The notes under the pieces were generated by a model. That model did not search any database. It was not told the origin of the DNA and worked only from the letters and a program-made list of their open reading frames with translations. A program made the translations under genes and the position numbers. A stretch of 64,000 bases of DNA from Altererythrobacter sp. C41 (lineage in GTDB: Bacteria; Pseudomonadota; Alphaproteobacteria; Sphingomonadales; Sphingomonadaceae): contig NZ_JAEVFE010000003.1 of assembly GCF_016803135.1 (NCBI RefSeq), forward strand, positions 62,001 to 126,000, given 5' to 3'. Shown here piece by piece: positions 25,727 through 34,687 of this stretch (the stretch's first letter is position 1; every line of letters starts with the position of its first letter).

Positions 25727-26224
25727 TCAGAGAGTGGTCGCTTGGGCGGGAGGGAGCCCGCTGGTTTCCGCCTGCGCCTTAAGCTCCTTCTTGCGGGCCA
25801 GCAATTGCTCGCCGAGCGCGTTCAGATCGACGTCGGTGGCGCGCGCCTGCTGGAACATGTTGCCCTGCATCTTCTCTTCCTCGCGCACGTGGTGCTCGAT
25901 CTGCTCCTTCAGCACCGAAACCTTGGCGTCGTAGAACTCCTCGTCGGGGCTGCCCTCGGCGATCTCGTTCACGAGCACCTTGGCGCCGTCGTGCTCGACA
26001 TAGGCTTCCTCGAGCAGGCTCTCCTCGATCTTGCCCTTGAGAGCGGGATAGAAGATCTCCTCCTCGATCATCGTGTGGATCTTGAGTTCGTTGCAGATCG
26101 TCTGCGCGATTTCCCTCTTGCGATCGAGGCCGGAGGATTTCTCGTATTTCGAAAACAGGTCCTCGACCTCGCGGTGGTCGGCCTGCAGGATGTGGGTTGC
26201 GTCGGTATCGGTTGTCGTCGCCAT
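25727..26224 (-). CDS. Hemerythrin HHE domain protein
   Basis: A 165-residue four-helix protein with the HHE cation-binding pattern: His in LQADHREVEDLF, HTMIEEEIFYPAL, VEHDGAK and EHHVREEEKM. A di-iron centre would bind oxygen, NO or peroxide. It is the first gene of a three-gene operon, and a GGAAC-N17-CGTC element 22 to 47 bases before its start marks it as a likely general-stress gene. A second HHE protein is encoded at 34 kb. Confidence 0.88.
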   Translation of the reverse strand: MATTTDTDATHILQADHREVEDLFSKYEKSSGLDRKREIAQTICNELKIHTMIEEEIFYPALKGKIEESLLEEAYVEHDGAKVLVNEIAEGSPDEEFYDAKVSVLKEQIEHHVREEEKMQGNMFQQARATDVDLNALGEQLLARKKELKAQAETSGLPPAQATTL

Positions 26225-26245
26225 GTTCGTGCTCCTCGGCAGGCA

Positions 26246-26271
26246 GACGCTCCCGCACGGTTCGTCGTTCC
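26246..26271 (-). promoter_or_regulatory. EcfG-like promoter for the hemerythrin operon
   Basis: On the minus strand GGAAC (26271-26267) is followed after 17 bases by CGTC (26249-26246), one base from the CGTT consensus. It ends 21 bases before the hemerythrin start codon, which would give a very short leader. The match is slightly weaker than the one upstream of the SDR gene. Confidence 0.5.
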
Positions 26272-26372
26272 TCTTTCAAAGTTGAGGAGGCTGCGAAGCG
26301 TGGCGCCTGCGCGCCCATCCGTGCGGGCAGTTAACCGATATCAAAGCGTGGGAATGGGGCGCCGCTGGAGGG

Positions 26373-27260
26373 TCAGGCGCGGCCCCTGAACAGCAGATCC
26401 TTGGGCAGACGCCGGCTCGGGCGCAGGACGATGACCAGCACGCCGGCGATGGCGATGGCAGCGCCGGCGAGCAGTTCGGTCGTCAGCGGTTCGCCCGCCA
26501 GCAGGGCGCCGAGCGCGACTGCCAGCAGCGGGTTCATCAGCGTCAGCGGCGCGACGACATTCACGTCGTGTCTGCCGAGGAGCCAGAAATAGACCGTGTG
26601 TGCGCCGACCGACACGACGAGCGCGGAGAAGAGCAGGACGCCGACGAAGTTCCAGCCGGCGTCGAGCGTGCGCGTGATCTGGCCCGACTCCGTCAGCAGC
26701 GAAATCGGGAGGAGCAGGAGCGCTCCGGAAAGCCCCGACCACGCCTGCAGCCGGAGCGGGGCGATATCGAGCTTCTTGAGCATGACGCTGCCGAGCGCGC
26801 CCGTGAGCGCCGAGACCGCCACGAATGCCAGGCCGAGGGACGCGGACAGCGCCCCCTGACCGACGAGCACGACCCCGATGCCGACCAGTGCCAGGACGAT
26901 CCCGAGCGTTCGCCGCCAGCGCACAGTCTCCCCGAGGAGCACGATGGCGAACAGCACCGCGGCCGGCGCGCTCGCGAGGCTTACGATGGCGGCGGACGAC
27001 GCGGTGGCGGTCCGCAGGCCGACGAACAGGAGCGCGAACGACGCTCCGCCAAGGAGGAGCGCGACCAGGACCGTCCTTCCGAGCGGGGAGGGGAGCGGGC
27101 GCAGCCATGGGAAGAGGACCGCGGCGACCAGCGCGGAGCGGACCGCGGCGAAGAAGACCGGCGGGAGGTCGAACGGCCCGACAGCGAACTTGCTCACCAC
27201 GACGTTGAGCGCCCAGACGAGGCAAACCCCGAACAGGATCAGAAAATCGCGAACGGGCAT
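26373..27260 (-). CDS. EamA/DMT-superfamily transporter
   Basis: A 295-residue protein with ten hydrophobic segments arranged as two EamA repeats, with the tandem WALNVVVSKFAVGPF and ALLGGASFALLFVGLR features of drug/metabolite exporters. Its ATG overlaps the stop of the GH13 gene (ATGA at 27260), so it is the last gene of a four-gene operon. It may export a sugar derivative or other metabolite made by the upstream enzymes. The substrate is unknown. Confidence 0.86.
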   Translation of the reverse strand: MPVRDFLILFGVCLVWALNVVVSKFAVGPFDLPPVFFAAVRSALVAAVLFPWLRPLPSPLGRTVLVALLLGGASFALLFVGLRTATASSAAIVSLASAPAAVLFAIVLLGETVRWRRTLGIVLALVGIGVVLVGQGALSASLGLAFVAVSALTGALGSVMLKKLDIAPLRLQAWSGLSGALLLLPISLLTESGQITRTLDAGWNFVGVLLFSALVVSVGAHTVYFWLLGRHDVNVVAPLTLMNPLLAVALGALLAGEPLTTELLAGAAIAIAGVLVIVLRPSRRLPKDLLFRGRA

Positions 27261-28909
27261 CAGGCGGTGACGGGGCCTTCGAACGCGGCCCAGCGGCAGC
27301 CATAAGGCTCCAGCTCGAAGGCCTGTGTCCGCTCGACCGTGTCGCCCACGGCTTCAGCGCGCGAAGAGAAGATGATGCGCCCGCTTTCGCTCTGCGCGGA
27401 GGAGAGGTCGATCTCCGCCCGGGCCTTGCCGCCGGAGAGATTGTGCAATGTCAGCAGCGTGCGCCGCTGGTGCTCGTAGGCGATGGCGACGACCGCGCGG
27501 TGGCCGCTGTCCAGAACCTGCGGCGCGGCGCTGCCGATTTCCCGGCACCGCCGCCGCGTGCGCGTGAGCTTGCGGATCCAGTTCAGCAACGAATCGGAAT
27601 CGAGATCCTGCACGGCGACGTTGACTTTCCTGTATCCGAACGGCCCCTTGCCGACCGGCTCGCGAACGGGCTGCGCCTGCGTGAATCCGGCGCCCCTGAC
27701 ATCCGACCATTGCATCGGCGTGCGAACCGCGTCCCGCCCGGCGAGGGAGAGGTCGTCGCCCATGCCGAGTTCGTCGCCATAGATGATCGCGGGAGACCCG
27801 GGCAAGGCGAACAGCAAGCTGTAGGCGAGCTTCAGTCGCTTCAGGTCCCCGTCCAGCATCGGCGCGAGCCGCCGACGGATACCGCGCCCGAAGATCTGCA
27901 TGTCTTTCCTGGGTGCGAAGGCCGCGAAGACTTCCTCGCGCTGCTCGCTCGAAAGGCGCTCGAGATCGAGCTCGTCCAGGTTGCGCAGGAAGTTGATCCA
28001 GTGGCAGTCACGCGGGATCTTCGGCAGCAGCTCGAGCGCGAACCGGACCGGCTCCGCCTCTCTTCGCGCGAGGGCGAGGAAGAGGTAGTTCGTCATCAGA
28101 AAATTGAGCAGCGCGTGCAGTTCGTCGTCGTCTCCGAAGAAGGAGGCGATCTCGTCGGGGTTCTCGTCCGCCTCGCCGATCAGCATGGCGTCGACGGTCG
28201 TGGTGTCCACGAAGGAGCGGATCTGCTTCAGGACGTCGTGGCCGGCCTCCAGCGGCGCATCGGCGCGGCCTTTCGGCTCGACCATGTGCGACGCGGCGTC
28301 GACCCGGAAGCCGCTCGCGCCGCACTTCAGCCAGAAGCGCAGAATGCGGTCGATTTCGCTGCGCAGCGTAGGGTTGGTGTGGTTGAGGTCGGGCTGGAAG
28401 CTGTAGAAGCGGTGATAATACCACTTCCCGCTGACTTCGTCCCTGGCCCAGACACTGTCCTCCACCCCGGGGAAGATGGGGCCGTTCCCGGGCATGGGCG
28501 GTGCCGGTTCGTCGGACCAGACGTAGAAATCGTGCTCCTCGCTCGCGGGATCGTTCCGCGCCTTTTCGAACCACGGGTGTTCGTCGGAAGTATGGTTCAG
28601 CACGAGGTCGAGGACGACGCGAATGCCGCGCTCGTTGGCAAGGGTGATGAATTCGATCAAGCCGCCGAAGTCGCCCACGTTGGGGTCGACCGCGTAATAG
28701 TCGGAAACGTCGTAGCCGTTGTCCCGCCCGGGCGTGCGGAAGAACGGCATCAGCCATACGCAGTTGACGCCGAGGTCCTCGATATAGTCGAGCCGCTCGA
28801 TCAGGCCGCGAAAGTCGCCGATCCCGTCGCCGTTGCCGTCCTGGAACAGGCCGACGTCGATGCCGTAGATGATCGCGTCCTTGTACCAAGGGTTCTGCGG
28901 GTCGGACAT
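27260..28909 (-). CDS. GH13 alpha-amylase family protein, trehalose-synthase-like, with altered motif IV
   Basis: A 549-residue GH13 barrel. Residues DLVLNH (motif I, 101-106), GFRVDAA (nucleophile Asp204), LIGEAD (acid/base Glu246) and RNLDELD (Asp312) are visible. In canonical GH13 enzymes the residue before the last Asp is a transition-state-stabilising His (NHD); here it is Leu311. Other features (WYKDAIIYGIDV, DLNHTNP, YGDELGMGD) resemble trehalose synthase. It lies between a flavin oxidoreductase and a DMT exporter in an operon with PQQ glucose dehydrogenase. Glycoside isomerase or hydrolase activity is likely but should not be assumed, because of the His change. Confidence 0.85.
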   Translation of the reverse strand: MSDPQNPWYKDAIIYGIDVGLFQDGNGDGIGDFRGLIERLDYIEDLGVNCVWLMPFFRTPGRDNGYDVSDYYAVDPNVGDFGGLIEFITLANERGIRVVLDLVLNHTSDEHPWFEKARNDPASEEHDFYVWSDEPAPPMPGNGPIFPGVEDSVWARDEVSGKWYYHRFYSFQPDLNHTNPTLRSEIDRILRFWLKCGASGFRVDAASHMVEPKGRADAPLEAGHDVLKQIRSFVDTTTVDAMLIGEADENPDEIASFFGDDDELHALLNFLMTNYLFLALARREAEPVRFALELLPKIPRDCHWINFLRNLDELDLERLSSEQREEVFAAFAPRKDMQIFGRGIRRRLAPMLDGDLKRLKLAYSLLFALPGSPAIIYGDELGMGDDLSLAGRDAVRTPMQWSDVRGAGFTQAQPVREPVGKGPFGYRKVNVAVQDLDSDSLLNWIRKLTRTRRRCREIGSAAPQVLDSGHRAVVAIAYEHQRRTLLTLHNLSGGKARAEIDLSSAQSESGRIIFSSRAEAVGDTVERTQAFELEPYGCRWAAFEGPVTA

Positions 28910-28922
28910 TCGTTCGTTCCTG

Positions 28923-29906
28923 TCAGTTGGCCCGGACGTTCGCCGGCAGCCGGGGAAGGACCTGCTCGCCGAACGCCGTCAGGAAGGCGCCCTGGTTGCC
29001 GCCGACGTTATGGAGGTAGAGTTCCTCGAAGCCGAGGTCGGCCACGTCCGCGATCGCCGCGACGAACCGGTCCGGATCGGAAGACATGATCACGTGGCCC
29101 TCGAGATCGTCGGCACCGAGGTCGCGCGTCGCCTCCTCGAACCCCTGCGGGCTGGGGCAGTTCTCCGCGATTGCGGGCTCGACCACGTTGAACCGCCAGT
29201 TGCGCAGCGCGAGCTCACGCGCCTCCGCTTCGGTCGGCGCCCACGACAGGTGCATCTGCAGGACGAGCCGCTTGCCGGCGCCCCCGCCGCGATGGAACGC
29301 CGCGACGATCTCGCGCAGTTGTTCGGACGGCATGTTCACGGTGATCAGGCCGTCGGCCCAACCGCCCAGCCATTCCGCAGTCTCGGCGCTGAGTGCGGCG
29401 CCAAGAAGCAGCGGGTGTGGACGGGCCGGCTGGGTGTAGAGGCGCGCGTCCTGCACGGGGATCGGGCGGTCGCGCGACACGGTCTCGCCGTTCCACAGCG
29501 CGCGGACGATCTGCGCGCCGGCTTCGAGGCGGCGGTTGCGCTCCGCTTTCGGAGGCCAGCCTCGGCCCACCACGGTCTCGTTCAGCGCTTCCCCGCTGCC
29601 GAGGCCCAACCAGCCGAGCCGACCGGGGAAGAGCCGCGACAGCGTCGCCCCGGCCTGCGCCACAATGGCGGGGTGGTATCGCCAGCCGCCCGGAACGGCG
29701 AGAGTGCCGAAAGGCACGCTCGTCGCCTGCATGGCCGCGCCGAGCCAGCTCCACGCGAAGCCGGACTGGCCCTGCAGATCGCTCCAGGGCTTGAAGTGAT
29801 CGGAGGACATCACCGCGTCGAAACCGGCGTGCTCCGCCTCCCGCGCCAGATGGAGGAGGTCTTCCGGAGGGAACTGCTCGTGCGATGCGTGGTAACCGAT
29901 CAGCAC
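28923..29906 (-). CDS. LLM-class flavin-dependent oxidoreductase, probable non-F420 type
   Basis: A 327-residue luciferase-like TIM barrel starting with GTG after AGAGG. Motifs YHASHEQFPPEDLL and SSDHFKPWSDLQGQSGFAWSWLGAA match the subfamily usually labelled probable non-F420 flavinoid oxidoreductase, related to F420-dependent glucose-6-phosphate dehydrogenase but found in organisms without F420. It lies 11 bases after gcd and 13 before the GH13 gene. Sugar oxidation using FMN is a possible role given the neighbours; no direct evidence is visible. Confidence 0.85.
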   Translation of the reverse strand: MLIGYHASHEQFPPEDLLHLAREAEHAGFDAVMSSDHFKPWSDLQGQSGFAWSWLGAAMQATSVPFGTLAVPGGWRYHPAIVAQAGATLSRLFPGRLGWLGLGSGEALNETVVGRGWPPKAERNRRLEAGAQIVRALWNGETVSRDRPIPVQDARLYTQPARPHPLLLGAALSAETAEWLGGWADGLITVNMPSEQLREIVAAFHRGGGAGKRLVLQMHLSWAPTEAEARELALRNWRFNVVEPAIAENCPSPQGFEEATRDLGADDLEGHVIMSSDPDRFVAAIADVADLGFEELYLHNVGGNQGAFLTAFGEQVLPRLPANVRAN

Positions 29907-29917
29907 GCAGGTACCTC

Positions 29918-32326
29918 TTATTCGGCCGGCAAAGCGTAGGCGATCAGTTCATCGCCGATCGGCGTCTCCATGAAGTGATGGCCGCCCGCCATGACGACCA
30001 CGTACTGGCGCCCGTTCGCCTCGTAGGTAATCGGCGTCGCCTGGCCGCCGGCGGGCAGCACGTCCTGCCACAGCGTCTCGCCGGTGCGCATGTCGATCGC
30101 GCGGAACAGGTTGTCGGTCGTCGCGGCGATGAAGATCAGCCCGCCGGCCGTGACCACGCTGCCGCCGTTGTTCGGCGTGCCGATCTCGAACGGCATCATC
30201 GAGGGGATGCCGAACGGCCCGTTACGCCGCGCCGAGCCGAGCGGGCGGTCCCAGATCGTCTCCCCGGTGCGCAGATCGATCGCGCGAATGCCGCCGTAGG
30301 GCGGTTCCTTGCACAGCAGGCCGGTGAACGGCAGGCGCCAGCCGGCGTTGACGTCGATCGCGTAAGGGGCGCCCATCTGCGGATCGCCGGCGCCCTCCGC
30401 GCCGCCGCCCATGTCCCCGCCGCGCGCCGCCCCGCGGGGAGCCCAGCCCATCTCGTCCGCCTCTTCGCGCGGGACGAGGCGGTTGTAGTTCGGCATGTCG
30501 TTGTAATTGGCGACGATCACGCCCCGGAGTGGATCGATCGCGATCCCGCCCCAGTCGGACCCGCCGTTGTAGCCCGGGTACTGGACCCAGCGCTGATCCG
30601 CAGTTGGCGGGGTATACATGCCCTTGTAGGACGCGCGCCGGAACTGGATGCGGCAGACCATCTGGTCGATCGGCGACATGCCCCACATGTCGCGCTCGTC
30701 GAGCTCCAGCCGCGCGAGCGTGTGGAACAGCGAGTAGGGCTGGGTCGGCGACCGCTGGGCAGGCTCGACGCCGCCTTGCGGCACCGGACGTTCCTCCACC
30801 GCCGTCAGCAGATTGCCGTTGCGGCGGTCGAGAACGTAGATGTCGCCCTGCTTGCTCGCGAGAACCACCGCGGGCACGCCGCCGGGTAGATCGATGAGCG
30901 TCGGCTGCGAGCCGAGGTCGTAGTCCCACACATCCTTGTGCACGGTCTGGAAATGCCAGGCGGGACGGCCGGTCTCCGCATCGAGGGCAACCAGCGAGGT
31001 CGCATACTCGTTCTCAGCCGGCAGGCGGTCGCTGCTCCAATAATCGCCGGCCGCGTTGCCCATCGGCAGGTAGACCAGGCCCAGCTCCTCGTCGGCGGCG
31101 GCCATGGTCCACATGTTCGGGGTTCCGCGGGTGTAGGTCTCGCCGTTCTCGGGTCGGCCCTGGCGATCCGGCGCGGTCATGTCCCACGCCCAGGCCAGTT
31201 CGCCCGTGACAGCGTCGAAGGCCTGGATCACGCCCGAAGGCGCGTCGAGCTTCTGGCCGTCGAGCACCTGATGCCCCGTAACGATGTTGCCGCGCACGAC
31301 TACGGGCGGCGAGGTGATCGAGACCATGCCCGGCACCACCGGGCCCATGCCGGGCAGGATGCTGACCGAACCGTTGGTGCCGAAGTCCTGGCAGGGCCGT
31401 CCGGTCCGGGCATCGACGGCAATCAGCCGCGCATCCAGCGTGCCTTCGATGATCCGCCGGGCACAGGGTGCATCCGCCTCGGCGCTCGCGACTTCGTGGT
31501 ATGCCACGCCGCGGCAGGCGGCGGTGTAGGGAATCCACTCGTCCGGGACCTGCGGATCATAGCGCCACCGCTCGTCGCCGGTCGCCGGGTCGAGCGCGAT
31601 CAGGATGTTCTTGGCCGAGCAGAGATAGAGCGTGTCGCCGATCTTGAGCGGCGTGGTTTCCGCGCCGTAGCTGTTGTCCTTCATGTCCTCCGGGAGATCT
31701 CGCGTATGCGCGACCCAGGCCCGCTCGAGCCCGCCGACGTTGTCGGGCGTGATCTGCGTCAGCGGGGAATAGCGCTGCGCGCCTTGCGTGCCGCCATAGG
31801 CGACCCAGTCGCCTTCAGGCGCGATGAAGGTGCCGCCCGCGGCGTAGTTCGCGGCCGGAAGCTCGCGCACGGGGGAGGAAGATTCGTTGCGCGCGACGAG
31901 GAACGTGCCGGCGGCCATGACCGCGACGAATACGGCGGCTATCCCGAGCGCGCCCGGCCAGCCCAGTGGGCGCCGGCGCATCAATGGGGCGACGAGCACG
32001 ACGAGAACCATCAGCACCGCGGGGCCGACGATACGTGGGACGAGGGCCCAGACATCCGCACCCGATTCCCAGAAGGCCCAGATCACCGTCCCGACGAAAA
32101 CCAGAGCATAGAGCCACACGCCCATGACGTTGCGCAGGGCGATCAGGGTGCCGCTGGCGATAAGGGCAAGGCCTGCGATGAGGTAGTACGGAGAGCCGCC
32201 GAGAGAGAGCAGCCAGATGCCGCCCGCGGTCAGCACCAGGCCGATCAGCCCCAGAACGATGCCGAGCGCGACCGCAGCCCAGCCTCCGCGCCGTTCGGTC
32301 GAAGTGCTCTCGTTCGTATCATCCAT
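29918..32326 (-). CDS. gcd: Membrane-bound PQQ-dependent dehydrogenase (glucose/quinate/shikimate type)
   Basis: An 802-residue quinoprotein. The ATG at 32326 is chosen because a GGGGGAAT ribosome site lies seven bases ahead and the 19 upstream residues are non-conserved. Residues about 15-130 form five membrane helices (ubiquinone-reducing anchor). The rest is an eight-blade propeller with repeats such as GGLIFIAATTDNLFRAIDMRTGE and ASKQGDIYVLDRRNG. It oxidises aldoses to lactones in the periplasm and passes electrons to ubiquinone. It leads a four-gene operon. PQQ synthesis genes are not in the window, so it may need external PQQ. Confidence 0.92.
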   Translation of the reverse strand: MDDTNESTSTERRGGWAAVALGIVLGLIGLVLTAGGIWLLSLGGSPYYLIAGLALIASGTLIALRNVMGVWLYALVFVGTVIWAFWESGADVWALVPRIVGPAVLMVLVVLVAPLMRRRPLGWPGALGIAAVFVAVMAAGTFLVARNESSSPVRELPAANYAAGGTFIAPEGDWVAYGGTQGAQRYSPLTQITPDNVGGLERAWVAHTRDLPEDMKDNSYGAETTPLKIGDTLYLCSAKNILIALDPATGDERWRYDPQVPDEWIPYTAACRGVAYHEVASAEADAPCARRIIEGTLDARLIAVDARTGRPCQDFGTNGSVSILPGMGPVVPGMVSITSPPVVVRGNIVTGHQVLDGQKLDAPSGVIQAFDAVTGELAWAWDMTAPDRQGRPENGETYTRGTPNMWTMAAADEELGLVYLPMGNAAGDYWSSDRLPAENEYATSLVALDAETGRPAWHFQTVHKDVWDYDLGSQPTLIDLPGGVPAVVLASKQGDIYVLDRRNGNLLTAVEERPVPQGGVEPAQRSPTQPYSLFHTLARLELDERDMWGMSPIDQMVCRIQFRRASYKGMYTPPTADQRWVQYPGYNGGSDWGGIAIDPLRGVIVANYNDMPNYNRLVPREEADEMGWAPRGAARGGDMGGGAEGAGDPQMGAPYAIDVNAGWRLPFTGLLCKEPPYGGIRAIDLRTGETIWDRPLGSARRNGPFGIPSMMPFEIGTPNNGGSVVTAGGLIFIAATTDNLFRAIDMRTGETLWQDVLPAGGQATPITYEANGRQYVVVMAGGHHFMETPIGDELIAYALPAE

Positions 32327-32558
32327 GGATATTCCCCCAAGCGACGTCGCGGATGCGCCCGGACCCTGGGCGCCCGCGATCAAAATGGCTTCGACCGAGG
32401 CGGGGTTCCCCGCGGCGGGATAAAACCTCCTAACTTATGTTGGTTTATCCGGGTTTTCGGATCACGCGCGGGAACGCGGCGGCGGCGGATTCTATTGACG
32501 TATTTGAACTGGCAGGAGGTCGAGACGTGCATGTCCGCGGCGTGAGGAGACCGGCAGA

Positions 32559-33062
32559 ATGACCCGGCGCATCGTGATCGGCATCGTGATCCTCGTCGCG
32601 GCGATAGTCGTCGGATGGATGCTGCTCCAGCCGATGGGGCGGCAGGACGACGGCACCTATCCTCCGCCCGACGCGGACTTCGGCTCGGTCGTCACGATCG
32701 CGGACGCCCGCATCGCTCTGCCGGCCACCGCAGGCGACCCCGCCGCGGTCCTGTTCGACATCACCAATCGCGGGCAGCGCACCGTCTTCCTGTCGGACGT
32801 GGTGGTCGAACATGGCGGGCGGGCGCAATTGACCGATCTCTCGCATCCCGACCCCAAGCCGCTCGACACCGTCGAGATCGAGCCGGGGCAAACGCTGCGT
32901 TTCGGCCCCGAAGCCGGTCGTGCAGTGCTGACGGATTATGACGAGTATGTCGTGCCCGGCGCCGCGGTCACGGTGGAGTTCACCTTCGGCAACGGGGAAT
33001 CGCTGTCGGTTCGGGCCGCGGTCGAAGAAGCCCGGCAGGATAGAGGCGCAGAGGAAGGCTGA
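32559..33062 (+). CDS. PCu(A)C-fold exported protein with degenerate copper site
   Basis: A 167-residue protein with an N-terminal membrane anchor/signal (IVIGIVILVAAIVVGWMLL) and a domain following the periplasmic copper chaperone PCuAC pattern: AAVLFDITNRGQRTVFL, then VEIEPGQTLRFGPEAGRAVL and VTVEFTFGNG. The H-x-M and Met-rich copper ligands of that family are absent; single His residues occur only in VEHGGR and SHPD. So it may have lost copper binding. It is monocistronic, divergent from gcd. A role in oxidase assembly is not supported by position. Confidence 0.65.
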   Translation: MTRRIVIGIVILVAAIVVGWMLLQPMGRQDDGTYPPPDADFGSVVTIADARIALPATAGDPAAVLFDITNRGQRTVFLSDVVVEHGGRAQLTDLSHPDPKPLDTVEIEPGQTLRFGPEAGRAVLTDYDEYVVPGAAVTVEFTFGNGESLSVRAAVEEARQDRGAEEG

Positions 33063-33077
33063 AGGCCGGCGCGGCCG

Positions 33078-33821
33078 CTAGCGGTCGTGCAGGGTGCGCA
33101 GCGCGAGCTCGCCGGTGCCGTAGAGATAGGAACCGTCGAATTCGCCCAGCCGCCGGATCAGCGCTTCGTCGAGGATCTCGATCCTGCCTTCGCCGCACGG
33201 CCGCAGCGCCCCGCGTTCGCGCAGCGTGCGGAAGCTGCGGTTGGCATGGACCGGCGTTATGCCGCATGCTTCCGCATAGTCGCGCTGCAGCAGCGGTATC
33301 GGCAGCACCCTGCCGTCGTAGAGCTCGACCAGGCGCAGTCGTTCGATCAGCTCCGCAATCAGATGTGCGATGCGCCCTTCGGCGTTGAGTCTGCCAAGTC
33401 CGAAGATCCACTCGCGGTGCATGGCCGCATCGAGCAGGGTGGAGAACCAGAGGGCCCGGCCGAGGTGCGGATAGGCGTCGATCAGTTCGGTAATCTTGCG
33501 GTGCGAGATCTGCGCAAGTGTCGCGCGAGTCAACGAGCCGACGTCGTGATCGAGACGCTTCATCGCATAGCCGTGCAGATCGACGAAATCGCCGGGAATG
33601 TGCACCGCCACCAGTTGCCGCTCTCCGCGCCGGTCGTCGATGTGCCGCAGCATCGTGCCTTCGACCAGGTAATAGCTGTGCTCGATCAGCTTGCCGCGCT
33701 CCACCAGCGTCGTGCGGGGGCGGATTTCGATCGTCCTGGCGACCGCGTTCTCAAGCGCACTCCGCTCTTCCTCGTTGAGGTCGTGGCGAAGACGTCCCTT
33801 GAGAAACAGTGCGGTAAGCAA
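33078..33821 (-). CDS. Crp/Fnr-family regulator
   Basis: A 247-residue regulator with an N-terminal cyclic-nucleotide-like beta roll (about 15-120, PGDFVDLHGYAMKRLDHDVGSL), dimer helix and a C-terminal HTH at about 170-215 (LLQRDYAEACGITPVHANRSFRTLRERGAL). No N-terminal cysteine cluster is present, so it is not an FNR-type iron-sulfur sensor. The start is a TTG with AGGAGGGG ahead. It is a close paralog of the gene at 57394-58161, sharing the PGDFVDLH and LDHDV segments and the LWFSTLLDAA stretch. Family members of this type respond to stress or nutrient signals in sphingomonads. Confidence 0.88.
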   Translation of the reverse strand: MLTALFLKGRLRHDLNEEERSALENAVARTIEIRPRTTLVERGKLIEHSYYLVEGTMLRHIDDRRGERQLVAVHIPGDFVDLHGYAMKRLDHDVGSLTRATLAQISHRKITELIDAYPHLGRALWFSTLLDAAMHREWIFGLGRLNAEGRIAHLIAELIERLRLVELYDGRVLPIPLLQRDYAEACGITPVHANRSFRTLRERGALRPCGEGRIEILDEALIRRLGEFDGSYLYGTGELALRTLHDR

Positions 33822-34101
33822 TTGTGGCCCCTCCTAGGTGAAGCCAGCGGATAAGCACAGGTTAAGAAGAGGGCTGTATCACCTATGTTAGCTGCTTGAC
33901 GGATTTATATTTTTTGCCGCGACCCGCCTGCGCGCGGGATCAGCGCTCGAACGGGCCGATTGGTTCCTCCGACTACCGCACTCCGGTGCCCCTTCTAATC
34001 TAGGTGATTGAGAAGCCGTCCCTTCTTGGGGTCAGATTATCTCGCTTGAAGCATCGGCGTCTGCCGTCCGGCGCGCCGGGACGTTTCGAAGGAGAACCCC
34101 T

Positions 34102-34674
34102 ATGTCGCTGCTCGATCGCATCGCCTCCACCGTCACCCCCGCGGCCTCGCATGAGGATCGCGCGGAAGCGCGGCGCAAGGTCGAAGGGCTCGCCGCGCAT
34201 GAGCCGTGGGTGCGGCTGATCGTCGACCAGCACAAGCAGATCGAGAGCCGATTCAGCGAGGCGCGCAACGCCCCCGAGCCGCACACTGCGGCGCGGGCGG
34301 TGGAGGAGCTCGCTACGCTCCTGACCGGTCATGCCAATGCCGAGGAAGCGGTGCTCTATCCGGAAGTCGCCGAGTACAGCGGGAAGAGCCACGCAGCCAT
34401 GGCTTACGAGGAGCATGCTATGACCAAGGTGCAACTCGCCAAGCTGCGAGACCTGAACCCGCAAGGGGAGGAATGGCGCGAGAAACTCGACCATATCGAA
34501 AGCGCCGTTCAGCAGCACGTCTACCAGGAAGAGGATAGCTGGCTGCCCGATCTCGCCGCGAATCTGCCGGCGGAGCGCAAGGACCTTCTCACGCGCCGCT
34601 ACGAGGAGGAATTCAGCCGCTACTACGACAACGAAGCCGTGGGCCGCGGCGAACGGCTGCCCGAAGGTCTTTAG
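34102..34674 (+). CDS. Hemerythrin HHE domain protein
   Basis: A 190-residue HHE protein starting after GGAGAACCCCT. Ligand-type residues lie in VRLIVDQHKQIESRF, LTGHANAEEAVLYPEV, AYEEHAMTKVQL and VQQHVYQEEDSWLPDL. It ends in a charged tail (TRRYEEEFSRYYDNEA). It is followed after 13 bases by a small hydrophilic protein gene, so the two are probably cotranscribed. It differs from the 25.7-kb hemerythrin in length and residues, so they are not a recent duplication. A 280-base AT-rich gap precedes it. Confidence 0.87.
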   Translation: MSLLDRIASTVTPAASHEDRAEARRKVEGLAAHEPWVRLIVDQHKQIESRFSEARNAPEPHTAARAVEELATLLTGHANAEEAVLYPEVAEYSGKSHAAMAYEEHAMTKVQLAKLRDLNPQGEEWREKLDHIESAVQQHVYQEEDSWLPDLAANLPAERKDLLTRRYEEEFSRYYDNEAVGRGERLPEGL

Positions 34675-34687
34675 CAGGAGGCCGACG

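Noticed and set aside
32372-32396. EcfG promoter before gcd (GGAAC on the minus strand)
   Set aside because: At the right distance the -10 reads CATT rather than CGTT, so the match is too weak to call.
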